DNA from: Cyathus striatus
Taxonomy: Eukaryota > Basidiomycota > Agaricomycetes > Agaricales > Nidulariaceae
NCBI GenBank assembly: GCA_025738555.1
Contig: JAOVFP010000022.1
Span: 1,550,001-1,614,000 of the forward strand
Direction: 5' to 3'
Length of the DNA: 64,000 nucleotides
Position 1 is the stretch's first letter. Every line of letters begins with the position of its first letter. Shown in pieces: positions 1-11,405 of this stretch. A program made the position numbers and the translations under genes. Below the pieces are notes generated by a model. That model had not been told where the DNA came from, searched no databases, and worked only from the letters and a program-made list of their open reading frames with translations.

Positions 1-3000
1 CATTTCTCATTGCTTGCAATGCCAATAATTATGGGAACGGCATTTTGCATCTCCTCAGGAACTAAACAATGGTGAGATGAGAAATTAGGCAGAATATTTA
101 TTAAGGCACTTACAGTATTCAGCCATGTAACCTAGTACCTGCACCCTGATGAAGCAGCCAGGTTCTTTAGCTTCATTAATTGATTCCACATGAAGAAATA
201 CATTGATTTCCTGTTCTTCAAGTACATATTGTGGTGAACCTAGTGTATCTTCAAATTGATAAGATGATTGAACAAAGCAATTCCTTTATAAATACTTACA
301 TGAACTGCTGTCCAATGGTATATCTTTGCCCTTTATGGTGTTTAGTACTGAAGCAATGATGTCCACTGCTGCATTTTTAGCTTCTGTAGCTGAGATGGAT
401 TTATTTTTCTATGATAGTACTAACACCATAAGTTAAAGACATACATTGGTGCCTCATTAAGGTTAGTAGTTCAAGCCATTGAATTCCTGTTGTCCATTTG
501 TCCAGTATTCTTAAGGAGAAGTCTAAGTCTTTGGGAGGAGTGATCATATCATTTGTAATTGTCTCAGCTAGAATAAAGTATATGAGAGGAAGATAATATA
601 CATATATACCACTTCACCAACGTTTAGCAGATACAAGAGAGGTTAAAAACTTCTGGTAATCGGTTCTCGACTCCTCTTCAAGGGTATCAATTATAACATT
701 GACAATTTTGTAAATTCCATCATGAAAATCAACTAATTATTATTAGTATAGATCTGGAAAGAGAGATCACACTCACCTGTCTTAGAAATCAAGCATATAA
801 TTTCAATCCAGTCACTCTTATACAAAGAAAATGTCTTAGATGTGTCTGAAAATGCTTTATTTGCTGCATTTAGAATACTTTCCAGGGTGACAGGGCCCAA
901 AGTAATATCTGTTGTGAAATGAGTAATAATAATAAACTTATCATAATACTCAATAACCTTCATGGTTTGCAATTATGTCTTTTAGAGATTGTAATATACT
1001 ACCAACAAGAAAAAAATCTTCAGTTGCCAGTTTCATAAGCTCTGGGATCAGTGAGACATCTTGGCATAGTTGAATGGCAATTTCTCGAGGCCTCCAATAC
1101 CCAGTGCTTTTTAACTCTTTCTGTAAACGTTCTTGGAGAAGAGAATGAACAGCTGTCCCCCATTTTCCTAGTTGATACATATATATAAGAATAAATAAAA
1201 AGAGAATGAATAAATAAACACACCATTGTCATCTGCAACTAAGATCCTACTTAAAAGATTTAATTTTTTGTCGTATAATTGTTGATATAAATTTCCATTG
1301 GTTAAATCAAGGTCTCTTTTGTTTTTAAAGATAAAATGTTGAAGCCATCGCTTGGCACACTCAGATATTTTTTCCCTGCCCAGAAAGTCTCCAACATCAA
1401 ATGCACGATCAATAATAATAATCTTGATCCAGGAATCGATATCAACTTTAAGAAAAGGAACTGAAAATTATTCAAGTTAAAAACTGTTGAAAACATGACA
1501 CTAAAGTTCATAACTACCAACATTTCTCCAAGAAGTCCAAAGCTGCACTTAAAATCCTAAATTGACTTTCTCGTTCATGTAATCCATCACTAAAGGCTGT
1601 TTGTAATGATGCGTAAATTGAATGTTGAACTGTGACACAAAACTCGCCTAGATATGTATGAATTTGTCAAAAAAAAAGAACATGACAAGAGCACCCACCA
1701 TCTTGAACAATGTCGTCTGAGTCATCCAGGTTTACTAATAGTTCCATTGCAGCACTGTAAAGTTCTTTTTTCACTTCAGTAAAATATATCTTCATTATTA
1801 AACCTGCAGATTTCTTGTAGGACTTGCGAAGTACTTCATCTAAAAACAGAATTAATAATACAATAGAATGGTTTAAGTATAATTATAACCTTCAATGTTG
1901 AATTCAGAAAATGAACTCAGAACACGTAACCTAGATGATTCATTAGAGTTCTCTAATCCCTGCTGAACTGCTCGCATTGTCAGATTTGTTATCTTATTCT
2001 CTCCTGTAAAGAATCATATTATGGCTATAACAATGGAAAAGCAATTAAACAAACCATCCTTCAATGCCAGCAACTGCCGCAGAAGAATTAAGGCAGCTGT
2101 TCTGGTATTGCTGTCATCATCACATATAGCTAACTCTGCCAGTCGAAGTATTATAATATCTTCCATGATTATGTCATTTAGTGAGTCGGCTACATGCAGT
2201 GTAAGCAGAAACAGCAAGAAAACAGTTATTATATTTCTCAACATACATTTCAGGTGTGTCAGAGCTTCTGTGATTGTTTCAACTGCATGTGTGCGGAATG
2301 CACTATCTGTATGTGACAGTAAGAAAAGTATGCCTTCTGGAATACTTTGGTTTCTAGCAGTATTATTGTCTTTATCAAATTCTTCTGTGAGGTCAATATT
2401 GGAACCTGATTACCAATGATTAGTTTTAATGTCAAGGAAAATGGAAAGATCTTACCACGTAGTGTACTTATACTTAATGCCCCATTAGGGATCCTTTTGT
2501 TCATTTCAGTATCCCATTCGTCAGCTTAACAAGTTAATGATTTGCTTTAACTGTTGTGAAACAATAATTATACTCACCACTCCTTCCCAAAAGATTGGAA
2601 ATGTACTTCTGTCCAAGATATTTGGCATTATATAGCATGTTATCATCTACATCTGCACTTTTCTCAGTCCCATGCCCACTTGTACTAGCTAAGAACAAGA
2701 AATAAGTCAAATTTGGATTAAGGTACAAGGAGTTGTAATACCTTTTGCCAAATACAATGACAAAGTGTGTAAACTGATAGTTTGTATATTTTTTTGCCCT
2801 TTGACAAGCCCTCGACTGGAGGCTAGTAAGAACTTGAATCGATGGTTTCCCGGTGCCTTATAGAACATGCTCTCCCAAGGTTTCTCTTCACCCTCAGAGA
2901 CAGTAAGGTCTCCATACTCAAAGGCAGATTTCCCTTGAGGATGAACGGAATGAATTTGCGCTAAAAGAATCATGATGTGTATTCGAACACAGAATGCCAG

Positions 3001-4333
3001 TGGCCTAACGTCTTCACGAAAGACATTCCAGCGGTACAGTGGGCCATCTGGTTCAAGGTATTTCCTTAAGATTCGGAGTATCAGTGAATTTATATTGCTA
3101 GGTGGCTTCGATTCAATATAGCGCACGAGGTGCATTAAGCATTCCATGTGCAAGTAAAGCTCATCACGAGCATAGTCAAGTTCAGGCTTTACATAGTCTT
3201 TAATACGCCCGAGTAAAATATTTAGGACATCCGGATGGCAAAAATCATCACGCCACTGATCGAAAACTTTCTCGTCCCATTGTCGCGCCAGCTCTGCAAT
3301 TGCCTCGTTGACTGTAGAAGGATTGGGGGACTTGATCAATTTCTCCAACCAAATTTCTGCCAGCTCGACATTGTAAACATTCTTCGACTGTCGATCTTTA
3401 TGTTTCTCTTTGTTCGATCTCAACAAATTTTTGATATTTCGAAGACTTCTTAAGTTTCTGAGATATTTAAGGTTTTTTAGTATGTCGGAAAGAGGAGTCC
3501 TGAATGGAAAGGTTTCGGGTGACCGAGCAGCAATAAATGTTGTAATAAGGTAGGCAGCTGCGCCAGTGCCGACGAGGACAGCAACTACCGTGCCAATGGC
3601 AGTGTTGCTATCAAATAATATAACTGCGAACCCAGTGGCAAATAAGTAAGAGGCAATCTGAACGAGGAGAGGGATAAACAGTATAACGCCCCCCAAACGC
3701 AAATGATCTGCTTGCTTGTCCAGCATCAATCGCTTATATGCATCCTCAGCCCCCCTTTTTCTGGAAACTGGGATAAAATTTGAAATCCAGGTTTTAGCTA
3801 GTACTCCCATAATTGCGCCAAAGATTGTTATAATTAGGCTACAGCACCATAATCCAGTCGTCCACAGAGATCTGGTGGAGGGAGATTGCATTGATGGGGA
3901 TGGAGTTGGATTGTTCCCATTAGAATCAACTGTCACCTCAACCACGAAGGAAGCAACAACTCCAGCGAACAGACCGGCCTATAACGATCTTATTGTGCAT
4001 TTCTAATACCTCCTGCAGCATTACTCACAAATATGAGGATGGAATCAAGCCCGGTATTCCATAGCCCAACACGTTCTCTAGCCACTCTCTCTGCATCATC
4101 AAGGTATAGCTCCCAAATTTTTGCATCTTCCCTGAAATCAGTTTTGAACTTTGTATTGGGCTCCTTGGTAGGCGCCTCTAGTGTGGGTTTGGAAATACCA
4201 GGATCTATGTCGCCTTGTTGCGAGCCTTGCGGTGTGGCTGCCCCAGCGGCTTCAGCCTGGTTGGGGTCCCTTGCAAACTAGTAACTCTAATAAGTAGAAG
4301 GAAGGTTTTTCCAGATCGAGGATATACTTGCAT
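1..4333 (-). CDS. DUF6535 / HEAT-repeat membrane protein, copy A (3' end beyond window)
   Basis: Function unknown; probably a membrane-anchored helical-repeat scaffold. The tentative start is ATG-CAA at 4333, a two-codon exon spliced in phase 0 to the exon at about 4277-4032, which reads FARDPNQAEAAG and ends ...NTGLDSILIF. The large exon (about 3976-2750) carries the DUF6535 hallmarks: hydrophobic segments around LWTTGLWCCSLIITIFGAIM, VILFIPLLVQIASYLFATG and GTVVAVLVGTGAAAYLI, then the family motifs LAEIWLEKLIKSPNP, GPLYRWNVF, RPLAF and RHRF-type blocks. Downstream exons hold single HEAT-like helix pairs, for example near 2190-2070 (LAELAICDDDSNTRTAALIL) and 1800-1695. It is the most diverged of four paralogues and has a leucine-rich insert near 3486-3415. 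The HEAT part is strongly CpG-poor, yet the exons checked are open. The C-terminus lies outside the window. Exon junctions are by eye. Confidence 0.75.
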
Positions 4334-4440
4334 TGTTACTCATAGCACGTAAGCTAGATGGATGGGTTAGAAATACAGTGGATTCGAGAGTAAGTGGGAG
4401 AGGTGCGCGTTCCTGTCAGCACACGAATAAGTACATAAGT

Positions 4441-4456
4441 ATACTTATATATAATC
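4441..4456 (-). promoter_or_regulatory. TATA-like element upstream of copy A
   Basis: On the minus strand this reads as an alternating TATATA stretch about 110 bases before the proposed start at 4333. Comparable TATATAG-like sites precede copies B, C and D, which supports a shared promoter element, but the match is short and the region is AT-rich. Confidence 0.3.
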
Positions 4457-5117
4457 TCTGTCATGGGACATGGCAACTACTTATAGGCATACATGTGGTC
4501 TTCTAGATATCATTTGCTCCTACTAGCTTTCGGAATAGATCTTCAGACTATGCCATGTCACGACACATCGGCATTCATACCAGTACAGTTATATTAACAC
4601 TGCATCTTCATATAGAAATACATATCAGCAAGATGTCGTTCGAGTGGTAACCAATTTCTCCCACGGAACAGCTACGATGGCATTTGGATGACATCTTCGT
4701 ATTTTAAACCACCAATAGACAGCGCAGTTCACCACAGTACCCACCGGCGCGTGGGCGCACCAGCGAACAAGCAGAAGCACGCCGCGTTCCAGCACTCTCC
4801 ACTCTTATTGCTCCCGCAACGGCGTCAATGTACATGCTGAGTAAGTATAAGCGCTCGGCACCCAGCCCCAGCCCCGATCATTGTACATCGTAAACATGCA
4901 CGAGACTTGGTCTCCGCTAAGCACGTCATCCAAGGGGTCGTATATCGAGCCAAAAGCTGACATCTCCAGCATAGGTCTGCGCCAGCAACATCGACATCAG
5001 GGTACGTTAGTTCATGCCTCGAGAACAGTGTAGCTCATGTTGAATGTGATGTCTTTCTAATCGATGCAAGACAATAAGAGTACATCAACATGAAATATCG
5101 GAAGTATGCGTCATGGG
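4457..5117. other. intergenic, no gene seen
   Basis: Spacer upstream of copy A. It has only short, scattered open frames and no recognisable protein motif. It runs into the degenerate tandem repeat that begins near 5118. Confidence 0.5.
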
Positions 5118-5820
5118 AGTTAAAAAGGCACCATTTGCGCTGATACACCTCGTAGCTGAGATCGTATGGATAAGCAGCGTATAGTACACCACCCACGTCT
5201 CCGCCCTGAGCGGCACGCAGAAACTGGCCGTATGAACGCACCTCCATGTTATGGCCCGTCATCGACCTGAGCCTCATATACAGCAGTACGACAACCAGGG
5301 ACACGACACCTGAACCTCAACGTGCCCATGATATCACCAACATAAACAGGTCATATGAGTGCATCTCCACCATTTGAGCCGTCATCAACCCGAGTCTTCC
5401 ATAGGCTAGGTCCTATACCCGGAGCCTGACGGTATGCAAGCAACACAAAAACTGCCAGAAGTTGAATGCGCTGTCATACGAGACGATAAGACTGCAGGAA
5501 CGGGGAATATCGGGTGTATGCGTTGTACCATTTGTGCTGGTACACCTCGTAGCTGAGATAGTACGGATAAGCAGCATATAGTATCATGGTACTCCCCCAC
5601 ATCTTCGCCTGGAATGACATGCCGTATGAACACATCTCCATATCGTGCGTCGATATCGACCTGAGCTTTCCACGCAGCAGTAAGATGTCCAGATTGACAA
5701 CAACTGAACGAAACGGCACCCAGAAACTGGACGTTTGAACACATCTCCATATCGTGCTTCGATCGACCTGAGCCTCATGCAGCAGTACCATGTCCAGGGT
5801 AGTCCAACGTACCCATGACA
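5118..5820. repeat. degenerate tandem repeat, about 4 partial copies
   Basis: Blocks containing ACACCTCGTAGCTGAGAT, GGATAAGCAGC, AACACATCTCCAT and GACCTGAGCC recur: a long copy at about 5118-5285, another long copy at about 5513-5683, and shorter copies at about 5341-5399 and 5707-5819. Copies are diverged by substitutions and indels. Open frames across it on the minus strand are by-products of the repeat and are not called as genes. Confidence 0.7.
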
Positions 5821-7311
5821 CTATTGCGACACTCATGCAAAATTGGGGTACTGGGAAGCGTGTCTTCGATTCGGCCTCCTGTAACGGTGTAACCTCCAGC
5901 GAAACTGGCATCCCAAAGACCTAACATCCGAATCTACCCCCGCCCCCGCCCCGCAGCCAAACTAACCCATCTACCCGAAAGTTTCTTTCCACCGAGGGTT
6001 CTGGGTACCAGCTACGTATTGGGAAGAGGGAGACTAACGTCGGGGGGTCGGACAGTGTCGCCGTCCGCGTAGGGTATTGCTCCAAGATAAGGAGGGGAAA
6101 TGGGCACTTTACGGTTGTAAGCAAACGGACAAGGGATGAAGGTAGTAGGCTACCTACTGAGGTTATATGTTTTCATGTTAAAGTTGGACGAAGGACGCTG
6201 GATGATGGGGAGAGAAAAAGCAGCATGTATGCGTCCGGAAGGAGCCCCGAGCGTGGATGATACCACAGCAGCACACTTGTCCATGAATCAACGTATTCCT
6301 TCGCTCGCTCGTTCTCTGGATGGTTTGCTGGGGTGGATCTAAGGATCGACGTTTCCCTTTGCTTGTTCGTTCTCTGGATAGTTGACCACCGGTAAATGTA
6401 CGTGACGGCGTTCCGCGTAGATATGTGGTGCCACGAACACGAGGCTCATGACGATCATCCTTCAAGCTTCAAGCTTCATTTCCACCGCCAGGTACGTCCT
6501 GATAACCCCTCCAAGGCGAGTCGATGTAGTCGAGCTAGAAGTGCTATCGTATAAGTTATTGACTTCAAGAAGCAAAACTAGGACATGCGAACGAGAGTAA
6601 GGCAAGCTGTGATGCAAAGTACTTCAGCGCAGAGATGGGTTTGGACAGCAGGAGGCTGAAGAGCGACGAGCCTAGTGCCCTTCGAGAGGCGTAGCAGGAG
6701 GACAAAACATTTGACCCAGGAGGGAGTAGGTTGTAATAACTTTCTAAGAGAAGGGTATAAAACGAGTTCCCATCCTGTACAGTGTAAGAGCTGTAGGGGG
6801 GAAACAAGAAAGGAACGATGCATGGACGGCGATAACCGGTGATAACAATAAAAAACTCAGACCTCTCTCCATCAGCTCTCCATCACTTTGCTTTGACCTT
6901 GCCTAACCAAAGCAAGGCCGAAATGCTTTGTTCTTCCAAATTCACTGCTCATCTGGACCGTTCAACGAAATATACTCGCACAAATGAGCTGAACACCTTC
7001 CTAGATGGGTTATTCTCCAAAACCAATCCAGAGAATTTTCTTTTTCACCAAACGAACGGTTCATGCTTGTCAATGACTTTGCCCTCCCCCTCTACAAGGC
7101 TATTCCTCTGCTCTCTTACTATAATGGGTAGAAATGATAGTGAACGAAAACCAATCCGCCATTTTTTTAATACGCATAAATGAGCGGGGGGGAGGCAGGT
7201 AGCAGACACCAATCCAGCCTACCGCCCCAGTTCAACGTACAATTCTATCCCGCCCCCCCGAGTTCATCCTTCCCCTAAACCACAATCCCACTCAATAGTT
7301 CAAGAATCAAG
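5821..7311. other. intergenic, upstream of the C2H2 gene
   Basis: No gene supported. There are G/C homopolymer-rich patches (about 5930-5955 and 7183-7262) and a short duplicated CGTTCTCTGGAT motif near 6310 and 6370. The last ~200 bases are presumably the 5' region of the zinc-finger gene. Confidence 0.45.
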
Positions 7312-8487
7312 ATGCCCCGCGCACCAAAGGCAGAAGTCACAAGAGTCACACCCGTCACCAAAGTTTTTGTTAGTGGTTCTCTTGTTTCCGTTATTGTTTC
7401 TTGGTCGCTAATTGTGAACACTATTATAGGAATGTCAAACTTGTTTCCTAGAAGTCAGTCGTAGACCTGACCTAGCGAGGCATATGAAAAGCCATCAGCC
7501 AGATAGGCCTTTCCGCTGCGATCATCCAGGTTGCACATTCAGTGCCAACCAGAAGGGCGGCTTAGTGACCCACAAATACACGCAGTACGTACTCTCTCTT
7601 CGATTCCATCCTTTTATCAGCTGCTAATCATATCGTTCCTCAGTACTGGAGAGAAGCCTTTTGGCTGCGAGTTCTGTGGCATGTTTTACAGCGACAAGAG
7701 CAGCGTAGCTCGTCACAAGAAAAACCTGCACGCCGACAAGTACAAACCTGCCCAGAGAAAGGCCAGAGCTGTTCCTAAGTCGAAGAAAATCAACTTCTCA
7801 CCATACCCCTGCCAATCGACCGTTCCATCTTCCGCAGCGTCCTACAACACAAACTCACCTACTCCCTACTCCTCTTCGGAATATTATACCTCGCCAACGC
7901 CGCAATCCAGCACCGCTCCGAGCAGCGGCAGCCCAACTGCAAGTTACTTCGCTAGTCCAGCGTCTGTTTCTCCCGAATTCTATCCTTCCCCCGAGCAAAG
8001 CAACTTCGCTGCTCAACCCGGCTATATCTCCCGGGAACATTCATATTCCTCCGAGCCCGCTTTCCCTTCAAACTCTTTTTATGCTTCTCAGCCATCTTAT
8101 GGCATTTCCGACACGCAATCATACTTCTTCTCCGATATCTCTTCCAGAACTCCCTCGCCCATCGAGAAGCAAAACGAAGTTCCTTTTTTTCACCCAAGCA
8201 CCCTCTGCGATACGGCTTCCCAACTGCGACCGGCAATGGGCCTTCATCACATGGTCGAAAATGAGCTTCAGGCTCAAGACGCTAAAGGGGATTTCGATTT
8301 CCTCAGGCTGGATACAATCAAACTTGAGCTGCCACTCAAGCCGTTTGCATACAACAATGATGTTAGCTATCCAGACTGGTCTCAGGGACAGTTTGACTTT
8401 GAGCAGTCTTTTGTGGCTCCTCAGGCTCTTGGTGCTCCCGCTGCCAGTTTCTTCGATCCTTATATACACAATCTCATTCCCTATTAA
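7312..8487 (+). CDS. C2H2 zinc-finger transcription factor (three fingers)
   Basis: Probably a nuclear sequence-specific DNA-binding regulator; its targets cannot be told from the sequence. Three exons fit: 7312-7368, 7430-7584 and 7644-8487, giving 351 residues. Finger 1 is F-ECQTC...HMKSH, finger 2 is CDHPGC...HKYTH (its last histidine is made by the second splice), then a TGEKPF linker and finger 3 CEFC...HKKNLH. The rest, about residues 100-351, is low-complexity Ser/Pro/Tyr/Thr-rich sequence of the kind seen in activation regions, with acidic and hydrophobic patches near the C-terminus. Both introns have GT...AG ends, and the reconstructed HTGEKPF linker confirms the second junction. The gene is codirectional with the P450 that starts 718 bases downstream. 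Both sit between DUF6535-HEAT copies A and B. Confidence 0.85.
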
Positions 8488-9205
8488 ATCATTAACCTTC
8501 GGCTATTTCATTCAAACTTCTGGCACATATTTTATTCCTTCATTTATCCGCATGTAGATATTTCATTGGCATTTTAACTTAACGGACTTCGAGCATTTCA
8601 AGTAGGATTTGGACATTTCAAGTAGCATAGTACACATTCACTACATCCACTGACTCTTGTACACTAACATGTTTTACAACAATTACAATGATATCAAGCA
8701 TTTACGTTCAAACAATAATAACAACGCACCTACACGCGGAAAGATACTTAGAACGACGCAGTGCTCAGGCCGTTCACATAACTACTCTTAGTATGTAATA
8801 CCAGGCGAGGATTGCTCAGTTCGAAAGAATGAACTCAGGTCTTTAATCTCTTGCGCCTCACAACAGTGTACTTATTCCACTTGTAGTCCACAGTGCGCAA
8901 CCGCGGCCTACAGCATGAATTTGGCCCCAGTGCCAGCAAGCACCGGCTTAGTTCTCGGGTAAATTTTTATCGAGAAGCATTTCATTAACCCACCTCCCAA
9001 ACCTAGAATGGAACGTGATGGCACCGAATATTAGCACTCCAATACAAATGATACCGGTTTGTTGAATTGTCATGGACAGTCTTTGTGGTGTGCGCGCATC
9101 ACTTTGGTTTACCAAGGTTGCTCCCACCGCCCGGCGCTTAATACCTATTTTAACGCGAAGATTGAATGCGTTCCCTAGCCTCCGTTCCCCAGCAGCTTCA
9201 AGTTC
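8488..9205. other. intergenic between C2H2 gene and P450
   Basis: No coding evidence. It should contain the 3' untranslated part of the zinc-finger gene and the promoter of the P450, but no clear TATA or poly(A) signal could be singled out. Confidence 0.4.
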
Positions 9206-11405
9206 ATGAGCACTACACTCTTATCGATCCTTCTGACCCTTATATTCATCTGGCTATGCACTCGGAGATTCGGACGTAGAGAATCCGATATTCCACCTGG
9301 ACCACCGACATCTCTCATTGTTGGGAATGCACTTCAATTTCCCACGTCCTTTCCTTTCATTGGGTATGCGTATTTTTTTCCCTAATGTCGCAGTTACAAT
9401 GACACACTTTCTTACAGGCTAACAAGATGGGCACGCGAATTCGGGGATATATACTCGGTGAGTGGTATGCATGCCAGTCTTTCACGCAAAAACACTAAAC
9501 TTCCTTACAGTTAAAACTTTTCAACAAGACTTTGGTAGTGCTCTCAAGTCCGGAAGCCGTAAAGAACGTCCTTGACAAACAAGGAGCTGTGACAGGCGGC
9601 AGACCGCCTGTCTACGCACTAGGCCTTCTAAATGACTTCATGAGCATGATTCTATCGGGGATGGGTAAGACATACTCGAGATTTCAGCACTAAGTATACC
9701 CTTCATCATCAACTTTTCAGACACCGGGATATGGAAACGAAGCCGAAAAGCAATCCATACTTTCCTCACGCCTCAAGCTTTAGATAATTACAAACACACA
9801 CAACAGTTAGAATATGTTCAGCTGCTCTACGACACAACGCATAGGCCAAACGTAAGTTTTCGACTTGCCCTCCCTATTGATCTTGTTCACATTTTACAGA
9901 AAATCGTGGAACATATCAAACGCACCACCGCGTCGACAATGATCATGCTGGTCTATGGCAGCCGATGCGCAACGTATCATAATACTCCTGCCAAAGTGTT
10001 CTTTGAAAGCATCCACATTGCTAATGATTTAGCAGACTTTTCTGCCCATCCTCCAATAGACCTTTTCCCGTTCCTGAAGTACGTTCCGGAGCGGTGGGCT
10101 CGATGGAAGGTTCTCTGCATGACAGCGAAAAGGATGCGTCAGGACATGCATACGAAGCTTTTAAGCGATTGCGAGAGGCGCATAAGTTCAGGAATGGCTC
10201 CGAGGTGCTATATTGAAGAGGTGCTTCAATCGAAAGAAGAGCTAGGAATGGTCAAGAAAGAGATTATGTGTGTATTTATTCATTTCCTCTGAAATATGAA
10301 CTACATAAGCTATATCTGTTTACAGGGGTTTAGGAAAAATTCTGCTTGATGGCGGAATAGAAACAACGTCTTCATTTTCACAGTCGCTTATCCTGACTTT
10401 ACTCAATTTTCCGGATGCTCAGAAGAAGGCACAGGAGGAGATAGACATGGTAATACAAGCAGATCGGTTACCGGCGCTTGAAGATTTTGAGAGCCTTCCA
10501 TATGTACAAGCGTTAATAAAGGAGGTGTGCTCCACCTATATCCTAGTACTCTTTGATTATTTGATTAAAGGTTCACAGGTACATCGTTTTAGGACTGTAA
10601 TACCATTAGGATTCCCTCATGTCGCTATGGAAGACGTCATGGTCCGCGCTTTCATTCATATTACTTGAGCTTCATTGATGGTTGTACAGTATAATGGGTA
10701 CAGAATACCTAAGGACACGGTGATATTTTTAAATGCTTGTAAGATACATTATCCTTTCAATTTAACCGATTTTCATACTTTTGAACAACTAGGGGCTATA
10801 TTCCACGATCCTGGTTTGCTATACATCTTTGGAATTGTTGTTATCGTGTTTAAATATTCTCTGTACAGAATACTTCGACGACCCAGAATCCTTTAACCCG
10901 GGCCGCTACCTTACCTCGGAGTTTGGAACGAAGGCCGGAGTGGACACAAGCATGTTCAGGAACAACTTTGGATTCGGTGCTGGACGAGTTGAGAAATATA
11001 TTCTTCTATTTCTTACAGCTCACTAACTAAGAATCAGAGAATATGTCCTGGAGAACACATGGGGATGCAATCATCCGTAAGTACCTATTCTGTACTGTAT
11101 GCTTCATGTTGTCATATCAGTTCGTCAAGGCACAAATCGCAATGAACCTCCTATGGGCGTTTTCATTTACGAAGGACGCGTCCGGGACAGGCGGGATAGA
11201 TCTTGAATGTTATGGAAAGGTCAGAACACTCGTGTTTTAAAATCGAAGTGGTGTTCTAATATAACCGGATTACAATGATCAGCCTGGTATGGAGTTAACG
11301 CCAATTCCGTTCATATGCAAAATCGAAATACGCAGCTCGGAACGACGTTTGGTCATTGAAGAAGCTTACGCGCGGGCACTCAATATATGGGAGCACGGCA
11401 TCTAG
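9206..11405 (+). CDS. cytochrome P450 monooxygenase
   Basis: Haem-thiolate monooxygenase, probably ER-anchored; substrate unknown. The start ATG at 9206 gives [18 protein letters not shown], an N-terminal membrane anchor, followed by the proline-rich hinge IPPGPPTS. Joining exons by GT...AG introns gives all hallmarks: WxxxRK (WKRSRKAIH), I-helix GGIETTSS, ExxR at EVHR, PERF-like FNPGRYL and the haem-binding loop FGFGAGR-RICPG, whose last part is restored by the intron at about 10990-11038. The reading also gives NGYRIPKDT and NAWAIFHDP across splices. The end is ...NIWEHGI-stop. Length is about 500 residues, typical for the superfamily. Overall it resembles the fungal O-methylsterigmatocystin-oxidoreductase-like (CYP64-like) group, but family naming needs alignment. 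It has around 11 short introns and no break. The donor after the MEDVM block (GTCCGC) is weak. Confidence 0.9.

Noticed and set aside
2021..2419. 132-residue plus-strand frame
   Set aside because: Antisense to HEAT exons and introns of copy A, whose minus-strand frames show clear repeat motifs.
8081..8557. 158-residue plus-strand frame
   Set aside because: Alternative frame inside the last exon of the C2H2 gene, which has the fingers and the matching splices.
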